64,000 bases of DNA from an uncultured Methanoregula sp. (GCF_963662735.1 NZ_OY759744.1:496001-560000); one strand, 5' to 3'; positions 43,414 through 53,450 are shown, counted from the stretch's first letter. Notes: generated from the letters alone by a model not told the origin. Numbers and translations are program-made.

Positions 43414-44507
43414 TTACGGTCCGGGATCTCTCCCGCACCATCGCGAGCCAAAAGATCCTCGACAAGGTCAGCCTCGAAATCCGCAGGGGCGAGATCTTCA
43501 CGCTGATAGGCCCGAGCGGGAGCGGGAAGACCACCCTCATCCGGCTCATGGATCTGCTCGACAGGCCAACATCGGGAACTATCCTTTTCGATGGCACAGA
43601 TGCCGGCGGGACAGAACAGGTGAGACTTGCACTTCGCCGGCGCATGGGCATGGTGTTCCAGAAACCGGCTGTGCTCAATGTATCGGTTGCCGAAAATGTC
43701 GGGTTCGGGCTGAAATTCCGGGGTACTGACCGATCAACGATCGCAAGAAAGGTGAAAGAATCCCTGGACCTCGTAGGCCTTGCCCACCTGGCTGACCGGC
43801 GGGCAGTAACCCTGTCGGGCGGCGAGATGCAGCGCGTTGCCCTGGCCCGGGCCATGGTCACGGAACCCGACGTGCTCCTGCTGGATGAGCCGACCGCAAA
43901 CCTTGACCCGGTCTCGTCGGAAGTGATCGAGAACCTGATCATCCGGATCAACAGGGAGCTGCATACCACCGTGGTCATGTCAACCCACGACATGATCCAG
44001 GGGCAGCGCCTTGCCGACCGGATTGGGGTTATCATCGGGGGAAAACTCGCCCAGGTCGGCTCCACGAACGATATCTTCTACCAGCCAAACGGGAGCGAGA
44101 TCGCCCGGTTCGTGGGGATCGACACGATCCTCCACGGGATTGTAGAGAACAATGATGCAGGCCACGCCACCATCAGGGTCGGCGGTACCATCTTCGAAGC
44201 CATCACCCCGATTCCGGCGGGCCGCAGGGTCTCCCTCTACATACGCCCGGAAGATGTCACCCTCATGCACCCGGAGGCGGGTTTGCAGAAGACGAGCGTG
44301 CGGAACCACCTGGGCGGGACGATAACGAGGATGATCCCGTACGGGCCGTTCATCCGGGTCATCGTGGATTGCGGCTCCCCGATTACGGTCCTGATCACGA
44401 GGCGGTCATGCGAGGAACTCGGGTTTGCACAGGGGTCGCCGGTCATTGCCGGCATCAAGGCCACTTCCATCCATGTACTTGCCGAAGAGGCAAAAACCAT
44501 TCAATAA
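43413..44507 (+). CDS. tupC: Tungstate ABC transporter ATPase, apparent AUU start
   Basis: 364 aa if translation begins at ATT 43413. Walker A GPSGSGKTT, Q-loop VFQKPAVL, signature LSGGEMQRVALARA, Walker B VLLLDEPTANLDP and switch His in MSTHD are all present, and a C-terminal TOBE-like domain follows (residues 240-364). No ATG, GTG or TTG exists in frame between the stop at 43374 and ATG 43548, and the latter would delete Walker A. The TAATT junction mirrors the TAATG overlaps used elsewhere in the window, and GGGAG precedes it. Either a rare AUU start or a base error. Confidence 0.85.
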   Translation: MTVRDLSRTIASQKILDKVSLEIRRGEIFTLIGPSGSGKTTLIRLMDLLDRPTSGTILFDGTDAGGTEQVRLALRRRMGMVFQKPAVLNVSVAENVGFGLKFRGTDRSTIARKVKESLDLVGLAHLADRRAVTLSGGEMQRVALARAMVTEPDVLLLDEPTANLDPVSSEVIENLIIRINRELHTTVVMSTHDMIQGQRLADRIGVIIGGKLAQVGSTNDIFYQPNGSEIARFVGIDTILHGIVENNDAGHATIRVGGTIFEAITPIPAGRRVSLYIRPEDVTLMHPEAGLQKTSVRNHLGGTITRMIPYGPFIRVIVDCGSPITVLITRRSCEELGFAQGSPVIAGIKATSIHVLAEEAKTIQ

Positions 44508-44548
44508 ATTTATCAGGTTGTCAAAAGCAACAGTCAATGAGATGCGCT

Positions 44549-44737
44549 ATGCCTGACCCTTTCACGGACATTCTGATTTATATCGGTATCGGGATCATCA
44601 CGTTCACTATCGGGATGATTCTCGGGTACCAGCTCCTGATCATGCATTACACCCGACGGTTCATGATTGTCGCGAAGGAATGTTCCGACGCTGACTCGGT
44701 TGTCCCGATTGTCGACGAACTCCAGCGGGAGACGTAA
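44549..44737 (+). CDS. Small membrane protein, paralogue 1
   Basis: 62 aa from ATG 44549 (an ATG at 44537 would add four residues). One hydrophobic helix (about 8-32) followed by MHYTRRFMIVAKE and an acidic tail ending in PIVDELQRET. It is 41 bp after tupC. The following gene is its paralogue. Function unknown; possibly a small subunit of a membrane complex. Confidence 0.55.
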   Translation: MPDPFTDILIYIGIGIITFTIGMILGYQLLIMHYTRRFMIVAKECSDADSVVPIVDELQRET

Positions 44738-44752
44738 AAAGGAGGGAAAAAC

Positions 44753-44938
44753 ATGGTAGATATCGTCAGTTATACCCTGATCAGCATAACCTGCTTCTGT
44801 TTCGGGCTCATTGTCAGTTTCCAGGTCGCGCACATCCACTACTGCCGGAAGCTCACCGCCCTTGTGCGGCGTTCCATATCCACAAAAACGATCGCCCCGG
44901 TCCTTGCCGAGTACGAGGCGCTCAAGCCAAAGAAATAA
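44753..44938 (+). CDS. Small membrane protein, paralogue 2
   Basis: 61 aa. AGGAGGG lies 6 nt before ATG. The helix at 4-28 is followed by IHYCRKLTALVRR and a tail APVLAEYEAL, matching the previous protein position by position (Q..HY.R, PV..E). A tandem duplication is clear from the pattern. A T-run after the stop (44940-44947) marks the end of the unit. Confidence 0.65.
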   Translation: MVDIVSYTLISITCFCFGLIVSFQVAHIHYCRKLTALVRRSISTKTIAPVLAEYEALKPKK

Positions 44939-44950
44939 TTTTTTTTAAAT
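44938..44950 (+). terminator. Likely T-run terminator after the tup-linked small genes
   Basis: ATTTTTTTTAAAT directly after the stop codon; typical archaeal terminator composition. No strong stem. Confidence 0.4.
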
Positions 44951-45057
44951 CCGGTTGTAACGATACCCCCGTTGGTATTCCTGCCTTTTCTCCGGTTCCC
45001 CGTGTGCGGGGTTACAGACTCTAGACTCTAATACGAGCACGACGAATAATTGAGACA

Positions 45058-45846
45058 ATGCGTTGTACGGTTCTTGCAAGCGGGAGCAAAGGAAACTCGG
45101 TAATCATTGAAGGGGATGCCGGAAGCATTCTCATCGATGCGGGGCTGAGTGCGAAGGAGCTGCTCGCCAGGATGACCCGGGCCGGCATCGACCCGGAGCA
45201 CCTGCAGGCTATTCTCGTCACCCACGAACACGGGGACCATATCCGCGGCCTCGATGTCATCTCCCGCAAACTCGACCTCCCGGTCTATGCAACGGAGGGA
45301 ACACTTGCGGATTTCCTCAACCACCGGCGGACCTCCGCAAAACCCCTGGAAAGCCGGGTGTGCCGGTACAATGAAGCGTTCATGGCAGGGGATTTTTCTA
45401 TCGAACCGTTTGCAACTTCCCACGATGCCGCGGAGCCGTGCGGGTTCATCATCACCGAGAAAGACTGCCGGATCGGGTACTGCACGGACACCGGTATCAT
45501 GACACCCCGGATGCTCGACCTGCTCCGGCAGTGCGACGGCATTGTGCTCGAAAGCAATCACTGCCCCGACATGCTCCAGAACGGCCCGTACCCCGAATCC
45601 CTCAAGCGCCGCATCCGCTCAAAGCGGGGGCACCTCTCGAACCCGGCAGCGGCTGCGTGCCTGCAGGACTTCGGGAAGGATGTTCCCGAAGTTATCCTCG
45701 CCCACTTAAGCGAGATGAACAATACTCCCGAGAAAGCAAAGGGAAGTGCACGGGAAGGCCTCGGACTCTTTTACGAAGAAAAACGCGTGATCGTTGCCAC
45801 CCAGACCGGAACCTCCCCTGCCTGCCCGCAGTGTCTCCGGTTATAA
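45058..45846 (+). CDS. Metallo-beta-lactamase fold hydrolase (YycJ/WalJ-like)
   Basis: 262 aa. Metal site motif THEHGDHIRGLD, N-terminal VLASGSKGNSVIIE, a further Asp in YCTDTGIMT and a late His in ESNHCPDML and LAHLSEMNN. The layout fits the small MBL exonuclease-like group (YycJ). A cluster of cysteines at the end (SPACPQCLRL) is unusual for the group. Nuclease or phosphodiesterase activity is likely; the cellular role in archaea is unknown. Confidence 0.85.
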   Translation: MRCTVLASGSKGNSVIIEGDAGSILIDAGLSAKELLARMTRAGIDPEHLQAILVTHEHGDHIRGLDVISRKLDLPVYATEGTLADFLNHRRTSAKPLESRVCRYNEAFMAGDFSIEPFATSHDAAEPCGFIITEKDCRIGYCTDTGIMTPRMLDLLRQCDGIVLESNHCPDMLQNGPYPESLKRRIRSKRGHLSNPAAAACLQDFGKDVPEVILAHLSEMNNTPEKAKGSAREGLGLFYEEKRVIVATQTGTSPACPQCLRL

Positions 45847-46001
45847 CGCCGTCCCCCATACCGGTTGTCAGGCACCGGTAATATTCCCTCACAATCCACC
45901 CTTATCCCGTTTGGAACCGGCCGCCGGATACAATTATCGTCAGGCCGGAAAAACAAAACGTTAATCCATCCCCCAAAGCAACATCTCAAGCAAGTTACGC
46001 C

Positions 46002-47654
46002 ATGCTCTTTATGGACTTTTCCCGGTGCTGCGAACGGCTCGAAGGTACAGCCGGCCGGCTTGACATGATTGCCATCATCAGCGAGGTCCTGCCCGGGCTC
46101 TCGGACGAGGAGCTGCCGGTCTTTGTCCGCTTTGTCATGGGCCGGATCTTCCCCGACTGGAGTTCGCAGAAACTCGGCATAGGCCCAAACCTCCTCTACG
46201 AGGCGATCGGGTACGTGGCGGGGATAAAAAAAGAGGAAGTAATCGAGCGGATCAATAAAACCGGGGATGTCGGGCAGGCAGTTGAGGACCTGCTCTCGGC
46301 CAAGTCCCAGATGACGTTCTTCCACGAGGAACTGGACCTCGTGCATGTGTACAGCGCCCTGATCAGTATCGCCGGGCAGGAGGGGAAAAAGTCCCAGCGG
46401 GAGAAACTGCTCGAAGTCCGCAGGCTCCTTGCAAACGCCCACCCGCTCGAAGGCCGGTACCTGGCCCGGATCATGCTCGAAGAGCTCCGGATTGGTGTAG
46501 GAGAGGGCAGCGTGCGGGAGGCGGTTGCAAAGGCATTTTCCGTGGATTCCGCACTCGTGGAACATGCCATGCAGGCGCTCAACGATATGGGCGAGGTTGC
46601 CCGGCTCGCAAAGATTGGAGCGGATGCACTCGAGGATGTCCACATCACCCCGTTCCACCCCCTGCGGATGATGCTCGCCCAGCAGGGCACCATTCCCGGG
46701 ATGATAGAAGAGCACGGGTCAGTTGCCGCGGAATTCAAGTATGACGGCTCCCGCTTCCAGTTCCACAAGAAAGGCAACTGGGCCCGGCTCTATTCCCGCA
46801 GGCTCGAAGACGTGACTGCAGCGCTGCCGGACGTGATACAGCAGCTGATGGCTGCAACCGATCACGATGTTATTCTTGATGGCGAAGTCATCGCGGTCAA
46901 GGATGGGAAACCCATGCCGTTCCAGTCCGTACTGCGCAGGTTCCGCCGCAGGCACGATGTCGCTGAGGCAACCGAGGCCATCGAGATGGTGCCCAATGTC
47001 TTCGATATCCTCTATCTCGACGGCGAGACGCTTATCGACCTCCCCCTTACCGAGAGGCGGAAGCACCTGGAGAGCACGGTCCGCCAGTACGTTGCCCCGC
47101 AGGTCGTGAGCAGCGACCCGCAGGTAATCGAAAAGACGTACGCCGATGCGCTTGCTGCCGGCCACGAAGGGATCATGATCAAGGTGCCCACGTCCCCTTA
47201 CACGCCGGGGCAGCGGGGCAAGAACTGGATCAAGATCAAGCCGCAGGTGGATACCCTTGACCTTGCCGTCATAGGAGCTGAATGGGGCGAAGGCAAACGG
47301 GCGCATGTCTTCGGGTCATTCCTTGTTGCCTGCCAGGATGCCGGGAAACTGGTCCCGCTGAGCAGGGTTGCAACCGGGTTCTCGGACGAGCAGCTCTCCG
47401 AGGTGTACGAACTCTTAAAAGAGAGTATCATCGCTAAATCCGGCAAGGAAGTCACGTTCGAACCATCGCTGGTGTTTGAAGTGGGGTACGCGGAACTCCA
47501 GGCAAGCCAGAATTACAAAGGCGGGTTTGCCCTCAGGTTCCCGCGGTTCATCCGCATCCGGGACGACAAGGATATTGACGATATCGAGACCATCGAGAGT
47601 ATCCGCGAGCGTTACCTGCGCCAGGCCAATTCAGCGCAGGCCTATCAGAACTGA
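46002..47654 (+). CDS. lig: ATP-dependent DNA ligase
   Basis: 550 aa, usual archaeal length. The adenylated Lys is K246 in [12 protein letters not shown]. Other motifs are [37 protein letters not shown] and NWIKIKPQ. An N-terminal DNA-binding domain (1-210) precedes the catalytic core. It seals Okazaki fragments and repair nicks. The 3' end overlaps the convergent NreA gene by 10 bp. Confidence 0.95.
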   Translation: MLFMDFSRCCERLEGTAGRLDMIAIISEVLPGLSDEELPVFVRFVMGRIFPDWSSQKLGIGPNLLYEAIGYVAGIKKEEVIERINKTGDVGQAVEDLLSAKSQMTFFHEELDLVHVYSALISIAGQEGKKSQREKLLEVRRLLANAHPLEGRYLARIMLEELRIGVGEGSVREAVAKAFSVDSALVEHAMQALNDMGEVARLAKIGADALEDVHITPFHPLRMMLAQQGTIPGMIEEHGSVAAEFKYDGSRFQFHKKGNWARLYSRRLEDVTAALPDVIQQLMAATDHDVILDGEVIAVKDGKPMPFQSVLRRFRRRHDVAEATEAIEMVPNVFDILYLDGETLIDLPLTERRKHLESTVRQYVAPQVVSSDPQVIEKTYADALAAGHEGIMIKVPTSPYTPGQRGKNWIKIKPQVDTLDLAVIGAEWGEGKRAHVFGSFLVACQDAGKLVPLSRVATGFSDEQLSEVYELLKESIIAKSGKEVTFEPSLVFEVGYAELQASQNYKGGFALRFPRFIRIRDDKDIDDIETIESIRERYLRQANSAQAYQN

Positions 47655-48802
47655 AAGAGCGTGCGCTGGGCTTTCATCTCGGGAATGAGGGTACTGTGGG
47701 AGACCCACGCATCCGAACCGGTTGCCGCACTTGCCCGCCGGACCCCTTCGTCGAGCGATGCGCAGGGAACGGGCAGGCTTTCCATTGCCTTCCGGGTCGC
47801 CTCCCGGATCACCCAGGTCCCCAGCGGAGCCCAGTAATCGCTTGAAACACTCCGGATGACCACGATCCGGGCGGACCTTCGAATCTTCACGAGATATTCG
47901 CAGACAGCCAGGCGGGCAGAATAGTACGCCCCGGAGATCGGGGAGTACCCGCTCTTGGTTGCACCTTCCCGGTCCTGCACGATCACTTCCTCCTCGCCGG
48001 CCCAGAGCGTCCTCTTACCCCAGATCTCGATCATCTCGTACCGGTAGTCGCCCGGGACGAGAAGGCAGACGATCCGGTTGCCGTAGATCTCCGCGGAGAA
48101 GACCGAGATCTCGCTGATCGGGGGGAAGCGGGCGATCTCTTTTTTGAGGCTTTTGGAGAGGGTGTCGTCGACTGCGGTGATCGCCCAGCGGGTAGGAACG
48201 AACGTGCGCCGCTTCCCGAGGAGGCCGGCAGTCATCAGCTTCGCGATCTGGTACACGTCGATATTCGATTCCATGAGAGAAACGGCAGCTTCCGTTGCCG
48301 GCAGGTCCGTGTCCGATGTTATCCGGTCCACCGCCCGTTCCACCCGGGCGCTCCCGATCACGTCCATGGACCTGACGGGGCCAGAGAACCCGACCGGCGC
48401 AACAGTCCCGTCAAAACTGAGACTGAAGGCAACCGGTTTCTCGAACGCCACGTCCACATCCAGCGGGATCGTTGAAATTGCAATCTCCTGCAGGTTGTCG
48501 GCAACCCGGGGCAGGTGCGAGTTGCCGCGGATGGTGCGGGCCCGGATTGCTACAATGTCCTCGATCCCGAGGTCCTTCCGGATCCAGTCCGGGGGATTGT
48601 CGGAATCATTGATCATGAGGGGACCACCGCACACGTCCGGATAGCCAAAGCTCCCGATAAAAACAGAGGGGGCCGTTCCCTGGTAACTGCTCACGGGCTT
48701 AATTTGTGCCTGCGTGTGAAAGCGGCTGACAATCGGGCACCGGGGAAGACCACACCTGCCCTTGCCTTTGCACTCGGCGCACTGCATCATGGGAAAAAAC
48801 AC
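47645..48802 (-). CDS. NreA-type archaeal DNA repair protein
   Basis: 385 aa. The N-terminal Cys cluster ([16 protein letters not shown]) is a zinc or Fe-S site typical of Nre proteins. The conserved core includes [17 protein letters not shown] and [11 protein letters not shown]. The last residues, QRTLFQF, match a PCNA-interacting peptide, as described for Nre family members. Nre proteins act in repair of DNA damage, probably with PCNA. ATG 48790 is an alternative start. It is convergent with DNA ligase, a plausible functional neighbour. Confidence 0.9.
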   Translation of the reverse strand: MFFPMMQCAECKGKGRCGLPRCPIVSRFHTQAQIKPVSSYQGTAPSVFIGSFGYPDVCGGPLMINDSDNPPDWIRKDLGIEDIVAIRARTIRGNSHLPRVADNLQEIAISTIPLDVDVAFEKPVAFSLSFDGTVAPVGFSGPVRSMDVIGSARVERAVDRITSDTDLPATEAAVSLMESNIDVYQIAKLMTAGLLGKRRTFVPTRWAITAVDDTLSKSLKKEIARFPPISEISVFSAEIYGNRIVCLLVPGDYRYEMIEIWGKRTLWAGEEEVIVQDREGATKSGYSPISGAYYSARLAVCEYLVKIRRSARIVVIRSVSSDYWAPLGTWVIREATRKAMESLPVPCASLDEGVRRASAATGSDAWVSHSTLIPEMKAQRTLFQF

Positions 48803-48839
48803 CGGCCCGGGCCGGGAGAGGAATTGCGAACCTGCCGGT

Positions 48840-49109
48840 TCATGGCTTTACCGGGGCGATAACCACGGTTTTCATAAACCGGCTCTCCGGCTCGGCAAAC
48901 GTGACCCGCCACCCCACATCGTACCGGGCCCCGCACTCCGGGCAGACGAGAATCACCCGGAAGACTTCCCTGGTGGACTTGACCGGATTGTCCTTTACGG
49001 AATTCACGTTGAGGAACGTTGTGTGAAACCCGCGTTCATATCCGCACGAAGGGCAGATATGGAGCTCGTCGGTCACCTTGATGGGGGTAATTTCTTCCGG
49101 TTCCGCCAT
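48840..49109 (-). CDS. Small zinc-ribbon protein
   Basis: 89 aa from ATG 49109 with AAGGA 6 nt upstream; a frame to 49145 overlaps the stop of the glycosyltransferase region and is not needed. Two CxxC pairs, ICPSCGYERGF and VCPECGARYDV, spaced 37 residues apart, form a zinc ribbon. It probably binds a protein or nucleic acid. It lies 37 nt upstream of the NreA gene and 36 nt after the glycosyltransferase gene, all on the minus strand. Confidence 0.78.
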   Translation of the reverse strand: MAEPEEITPIKVTDELHICPSCGYERGFHTTFLNVNSVKDNPVKSTREVFRVILVCPECGARYDVGWRVTFAEPESRFMKTVVIAPVKP

Positions 49110-49145
49110 GCTGGTCCTTAAAATCTGATTTGGCCGTCCCCGCAC

Positions 49146-50249
49146 TTAAGACTGCCGGGGCCTGCATAACCCGATAATGATCGCGGCAGCGGTTTTTCTC
49201 CCGTTGATGCCGGCATGGGTGGCCCGGAAGGGTCGCGGGGTGATGAGGCCGGTCTCGGCGATCTTTTCCTCAAGCACTTCTTTTGAGATGTTCCTGCCGT
49301 CGATGGCAATACCCGCCCCCATGTCCACGATCTTTTTTGCATTGTTCTGCTGTTCGGGGTGGTTCGGGTCCATGATGATCAGGACGGGTTTCTCGAACAG
49401 CAGGGCCTCGTGGAGCGTGGTAAGACCCCCGTGAACGATCGCGATCTTTGCAAGGGCCAGGTGCTCGTAGAGGTTGGGCACATAGCCGTGGGAGGCGAAG
49501 TTATCGGAGGATTCGGGGATCTGCGGGCCGGTATAAAAGACATCGAAGAACTGCTCCTTGTGCTGGTCGGCGATAGACTTGAGCATCAGGTACATGGGGA
49601 GCTTGTAGGGCTCGCCACCGAAACTGGTGAAGATCGTTTTCGTATCGTACGTGTATTTTGCAGGATCAAATTCATAAAACGGACCCGTGAACGTGTAGCG
49701 GTGTTCCTCGCCCCGGGGCACCTGGAGATTGTATTCGCTCACGGTATCCGGCGGGGGGTAGTCAGGTATGATGACCCGGCTCGCGAAACGGAGATAGCGC
49801 CGGATCAGGAGATTGAGGATCCGCCAGACCGGGTTGGTCCTGCCTTCGTGCCCGTTGAAATGGTTCTGGTTGGTGATGAAGACCACCGGGACCCTGCGGA
49901 TCCAGGCAGAGAATACACCCCCGTACATCGTGTCGCAGACAACGCAGTCGAAGTCGTATTCGATAATGAGACGGCGGACTGCTGCTGCAGACTTAAGCAG
50001 GGCAAACGGCAGGGACCGGGAACACCAGAGGGTCTTTTTCAGGTTGAAAAATCCTCCTTCACCTTCGAGGCAGACCTCGCGGGGGATGAGGTGCAGGTTC
50101 GTGCATCCGTGCTGATGCATAAAATCGTAGGATTTGCCGTACCCGGCAAAATGGATGGTATGCCCCTGCAGCTGCATGTAGTGCCCGAGATGGAGACTGC
50201 GGGATGCATGCCCGAGCCCCTCACCACAGACAACAAAGAGGATCTTCAT
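49146..50249 (-). CDS. MurG/UDP-glycosyltransferase-like protein (GT-B fold)
   Basis: 367 aa. Starts MKILFVVCGEGLGHASRS, the usual donor-side loop, and ends with IVHGGLTTLHEALLFEKPVL and PEQQNNAKKI, the nucleotide-sugar binding signature. It transfers a sugar from a nucleotide donor to an unknown acceptor, such as a lipid or a surface glycan. No signal peptide; soluble or membrane-associated enzyme. Sugar and acceptor cannot be named. Confidence 0.87.
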   Translation of the reverse strand: MKILFVVCGEGLGHASRSLHLGHYMQLQGHTIHFAGYGKSYDFMHQHGCTNLHLIPREVCLEGEGGFFNLKKTLWCSRSLPFALLKSAAAVRRLIIEYDFDCVVCDTMYGGVFSAWIRRVPVVFITNQNHFNGHEGRTNPVWRILNLLIRRYLRFASRVIIPDYPPPDTVSEYNLQVPRGEEHRYTFTGPFYEFDPAKYTYDTKTIFTSFGGEPYKLPMYLMLKSIADQHKEQFFDVFYTGPQIPESSDNFASHGYVPNLYEHLALAKIAIVHGGLTTLHEALLFEKPVLIIMDPNHPEQQNNAKKIVDMGAGIAIDGRNISKEVLEEKIAETGLITPRPFRATHAGINGRKTAAAIIIGLCRPRQS

Positions 50250-50309
50250 GGATTGCCTTCCTACCGGTTTGCTCTGGTAAATGATGAATTGTTAGTCTTC
50301 GGATCCGGT

Positions 50310-50525
50310 TCATGGGGGCGGGAGCACCATCGGGGGATCCTGCGGGGATTCCGGGATGAGGATCCAGGCAATGATATAGACGAGGATACCGGTCCCGAGC
50401 GAGAGGAGGGTAAGTGCCGCCCATATCAGCCGGACAACGGTCGGGTCAATGTCAAGGTGCTCCCCGATCCCCGCGCATACTCCGGCAATCATCCTTCCGG
50501 TTTTCGGGCGGTTCAGGGTTTTCAT
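50310..50525 (-). CDS. PspC-domain membrane protein
   Basis: 71 aa from ATG 50525; ATG 50534 (GAGAG 6 nt upstream) would add three residues. PspC pattern: RPKTGRMIAGVCAGIGEHLD, then DPTVVRLIWAALTLLSLGTGILVYIIAWILIP, one to two helices. PspC proteins sense membrane stress in bacteria; archaeal stand-alone copies have no known partner. It diverges from msrA. Confidence 0.8.
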   Translation of the reverse strand: MKTLNRPKTGRMIAGVCAGIGEHLDIDPTVVRLIWAALTLLSLGTGILVYIIAWILIPESPQDPPMVLPPP

Positions 50526-50625
50526 ACATACCATGGGAACTCTCGTTATAAAATACCCCGGCATGACAGAACAACACCAGAGATTCTTATTATATACGGG
50601 TACCATGATCATACAGGAGTGAGGT

Positions 50626-51114
50626 ATGGCAGAAACGGGAGAGGTAAAAACGGCAACGTTCGGGGCCGGTTGTTTCTGGGGCGTAGAGGCTGCGTTCCGC
50701 AAGGTGGACGGGGTTATCGGAACTGCGGCCGGGTACATGGGAGGATTTGTCAAAAACCCCACGTACGAGCAGGTCTGTACAGGTGAGACCGGGCATGCCG
50801 AGGTCGTGCAGGTGACCTTTGATCCCGCAAAGGTCAGTTACGAGCAGCTGCTCGAGGTGTTCTGGTCGATCCATGACCCCACACAGCTCAACCGCCAGGG
50901 GCCGGACACCGGGGCCAACTACCGGTCGGTGATCTTTTACCACGATCCCGGGCAGGCAAAGTCAGCGCGGGCATCGAAACTGGACCAGGAAGTATCCGGG
51001 AGATTCGGGTTTGGCAAGATCGTAACGGTCATCCAGCCGGCAGCCGAGTTTTACCGCGCCGAGAAATACCACCAGCAGTACTTTGAAAAACACGGCGGGC
51101 ACTGCCACATCTGA
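50626..51114 (+). CDS. msrA: Peptide methionine sulfoxide reductase A
   Basis: 162 aa. Catalytic motif [12 protein letters not shown] with Cys16, and [13 protein letters not shown] and [16 protein letters not shown] later. Reduces methionine-S-sulfoxide in oxidised proteins. No C-terminal recycling Cys is obvious except the one in GGHCHI, three residues from the end. Oxidative-stress defence in an anaerobe. GGAG(T)GAGGT lies close before ATG. Confidence 0.93.
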   Translation: MAETGEVKTATFGAGCFWGVEAAFRKVDGVIGTAAGYMGGFVKNPTYEQVCTGETGHAEVVQVTFDPAKVSYEQLLEVFWSIHDPTQLNRQGPDTGANYRSVIFYHDPGQAKSARASKLDQEVSGRFGFGKIVTVIQPAAEFYRAEKYHQQYFEKHGGHCHI

Positions 51115-51172
51115 TGTCCTGCCTGCGAAAGGGTCCGCAGCACTTAATACCGAAGCGGGATTAGTGGCAGGT

Positions 51173-51427
51173 ATGCAGTTATCCGATTCTGTCCAGCTCA
51201 TTGCCACCCTTGTCGAAGTGGTAATCGCCGTCCTTGCCCTGCTCATCGCAACCCGGAAAAAGAAGATGTACGGCGGGTTTATTGCGATCACGTTTGCCCT
51301 GTTCGTTATCTTCGATATCGACCGCATCTTTTCCTTGAACATCTCGGCCGGCCTGCACGGATTCATCTTCCTTATCGCGTGCCTCTCGATGCTCTACGCG
51401 GTCTGGCTGCTGTGGAAAGAGTCGTAG
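51173..51427 (+). CDS. Small three-helix membrane protein
   Basis: 84 aa from ATG 51173; a longer frame from 51083 overlaps msrA. Helices at about 8-28, 36-55 and 60-78, with a basic loop RKKKMYGG. No family recognised. It begins 58 bp after the msrA stop. No strong ribosome site, so the call relies on membrane topology and coding direction. Confidence 0.55.
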   Translation: MQLSDSVQLIATLVEVVIAVLALLIATRKKKMYGGFIAITFALFVIFDIDRIFSLNISAGLHGFIFLIACLSMLYAVWLLWKES

Positions 51428-51513
51428 TTACAAAAAAATACCGGCGGGATCCCGAGGATATTTCACCATCCTCCGGCAGGCCGGTTCCGTTTTGATCAGG
51501 CACGGGGGGTCCG

Positions 51514-53328
51514 TCACATGACGACCCGCATGACAACCCCGTGCATCTTTTCCGGGGGCAGGGTATAGAACTGGACGAACGGCGGGGAGACTTTCTTGAT
51601 GATGCTGTAAATCTTCCAGAAGAACAGGTCGCTCACGATCGTCTCGATACCATAGAAGATCGTCTTTTCATCAATACCCCGTTCCTGCAGCAATGCGACC
51701 ACATCGATCACTTCCATATACCCGACGGTGACCGTAAAGAGCTGCAGGCCTTCTGCAAGGTTCCGGTCGAGCTCTGTTTTCACCCCGAAGGGTTTCTCGG
51801 TGCTCCGGATGCAGACAAGGACATTATTCTCGTACATGATCTCGTTCTGGAAAAAGATCTGGCCAACGTACGGGGAAAGGTTCCGGACATCGCTGATGAA
51901 GTAGAGTGCCGTTCCCCGGATCTTGGGGAGTGTTACGTAACTCTCCCGGTACCGCTGCAGGAACTCTTCGAGCCGGATGGGTTTGAGGAGCTCGTGGAGC
52001 CGGTCCTGCCCGCGGATATAGGCAATGATGAGGATGAGCGGGATTGCCGCAAGGATGAACGAGAAGTATGCGCCGTGCGGGATCTTCAGCAGGGTGGCGA
52101 TGAAGAAGAAAAAGTCGATCACGATGAGGGCGCCGGCACAGAGCATCTGGGCCGGCTTTTTCTGCAGGAGGAAGATGAGCGCCATCATGATGGCAGAGAT
52201 CATCATCGATCCTGATACGGCAAGCCCGTAAGCCGAGGCCAGATGTTCCGACGACCCGAATTCGAACATGACGACAAGTACTGCCACGAGCAGCATCCAG
52301 TTGACGGCATCGATATAGATCTGGGACCGTAATTCAGGGGATGTGTACTCGACCTTCATCTTGGGGAAGATCCGGGTAGTCATACCCTGGTACACGATCG
52401 AGAACATACCGGAGATCATGGCCTGCGATGCAATGATGGTCGCGCAGATGCTCAGGACGAGAAAGGGAACGTACATGAGGGGGCTGATGCTGTGGATCAT
52501 GGCGAAAAGGACATTGTGGGTGTTGTTGCTCGTCAGCACATACGCGCCCTGCCCGAGATAACTGAGCACGAGGGCGGGGAAGACCACCATCCACCCCTTG
52601 ACGATCGGTTCCCGGCCAAGGTGCCCCATATCGGCATAGAGCGCTTCTCCCCCGGTAACGCAGAGTATCACGGCTGACATGACAACAAGCGACTCCCACC
52701 CGTGCCCGAGCAGGAAATCAACAGCATAGACCGGGTTCAGGGCATAGAGTACCTGGGGTGCGCCAATGATGGATATCATACCGGTGACGGCAAGGGTGGC
52801 AAACCAGATGACCATGACCGGCCCAAATGCCCATGCAACCCGGTCGGTTCCCCGGCGCTGGAAGAGGAAGAGGCCGATGGCGAGGACTGCCGCTATCAGG
52901 AGGATGGTTATCCCGCCGGTCTCTTCAAACCCCGGGATAAGGAGAATCCCCTCAACGGCCGAGAGGATACTGATCGCCGGGGTGATAACCCCGTCCCCGA
53001 TGAAGAGCGCGATCCCGATGATCGTCAGGACAGAAACAACCGATGCCGTGACGCCGGGTTTCAAGAGCGTGTCCAGGATGGTTTTGAGAACGATTGTTCC
53101 CCCCTCGCCCTTGTCGGAAAGCGACATCGCGAGCCAGATGTACTGGGCAGTGATGATGATAAAAAGCGTCCAGGTGATCAGGGAGAGAAGCCCGAAGATG
53201 TTTTGGACCGTGGGCATCAGGAAGAGCAGGATTGCCCCGACGGTGTAGATCGGGCTCGTCCCGATATCCCCGAAGACAAGACCGAGAGATTTGACGATCT
53301 TTGAAAGGGGACTGCCCGTTTCACCCAT
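51514..53328 (-). CDS. kup: KUP-family potassium uptake protein
   Basis: 604 aa. About twelve helices in residues 12-440 and a cytoplasmic C-terminal domain. Family motifs are SLGLVFGDIGTSPIYT, GEGGTIVLKTILD, IGDGVITPAISILSAVEG and TGGEALYADMGHLGREPI. Imports K+, probably with protons. It lies beside Mg2+-related genes. Confidence 0.95.
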   Translation of the reverse strand: MGETGSPLSKIVKSLGLVFGDIGTSPIYTVGAILLFLMPTVQNIFGLLSLITWTLFIIITAQYIWLAMSLSDKGEGGTIVLKTILDTLLKPGVTASVVSVLTIIGIALFIGDGVITPAISILSAVEGILLIPGFEETGGITILLIAAVLAIGLFLFQRRGTDRVAWAFGPVMVIWFATLAVTGMISIIGAPQVLYALNPVYAVDFLLGHGWESLVVMSAVILCVTGGEALYADMGHLGREPIVKGWMVVFPALVLSYLGQGAYVLTSNNTHNVLFAMIHSISPLMYVPFLVLSICATIIASQAMISGMFSIVYQGMTTRIFPKMKVEYTSPELRSQIYIDAVNWMLLVAVLVVMFEFGSSEHLASAYGLAVSGSMMISAIMMALIFLLQKKPAQMLCAGALIVIDFFFFIATLLKIPHGAYFSFILAAIPLILIIAYIRGQDRLHELLKPIRLEEFLQRYRESYVTLPKIRGTALYFISDVRNLSPYVGQIFFQNEIMYENNVLVCIRSTEKPFGVKTELDRNLAEGLQLFTVTVGYMEVIDVVALLQERGIDEKTIFYGIETIVSDLFFWKIYSIIKKVSPPFVQFYTLPPEKMHGVVMRVVM

Positions 53329-53450
53329 TACCTCTAATCTGTTTTAAAATCGGGTAAACCTTTGGATTTCCTGTTAAAAACCGATACCGGGTATAAAATG
53401 AGGGATATGAAAAAGGAGAGATGACATTTGCGACAGGTAAACCCGGACAC

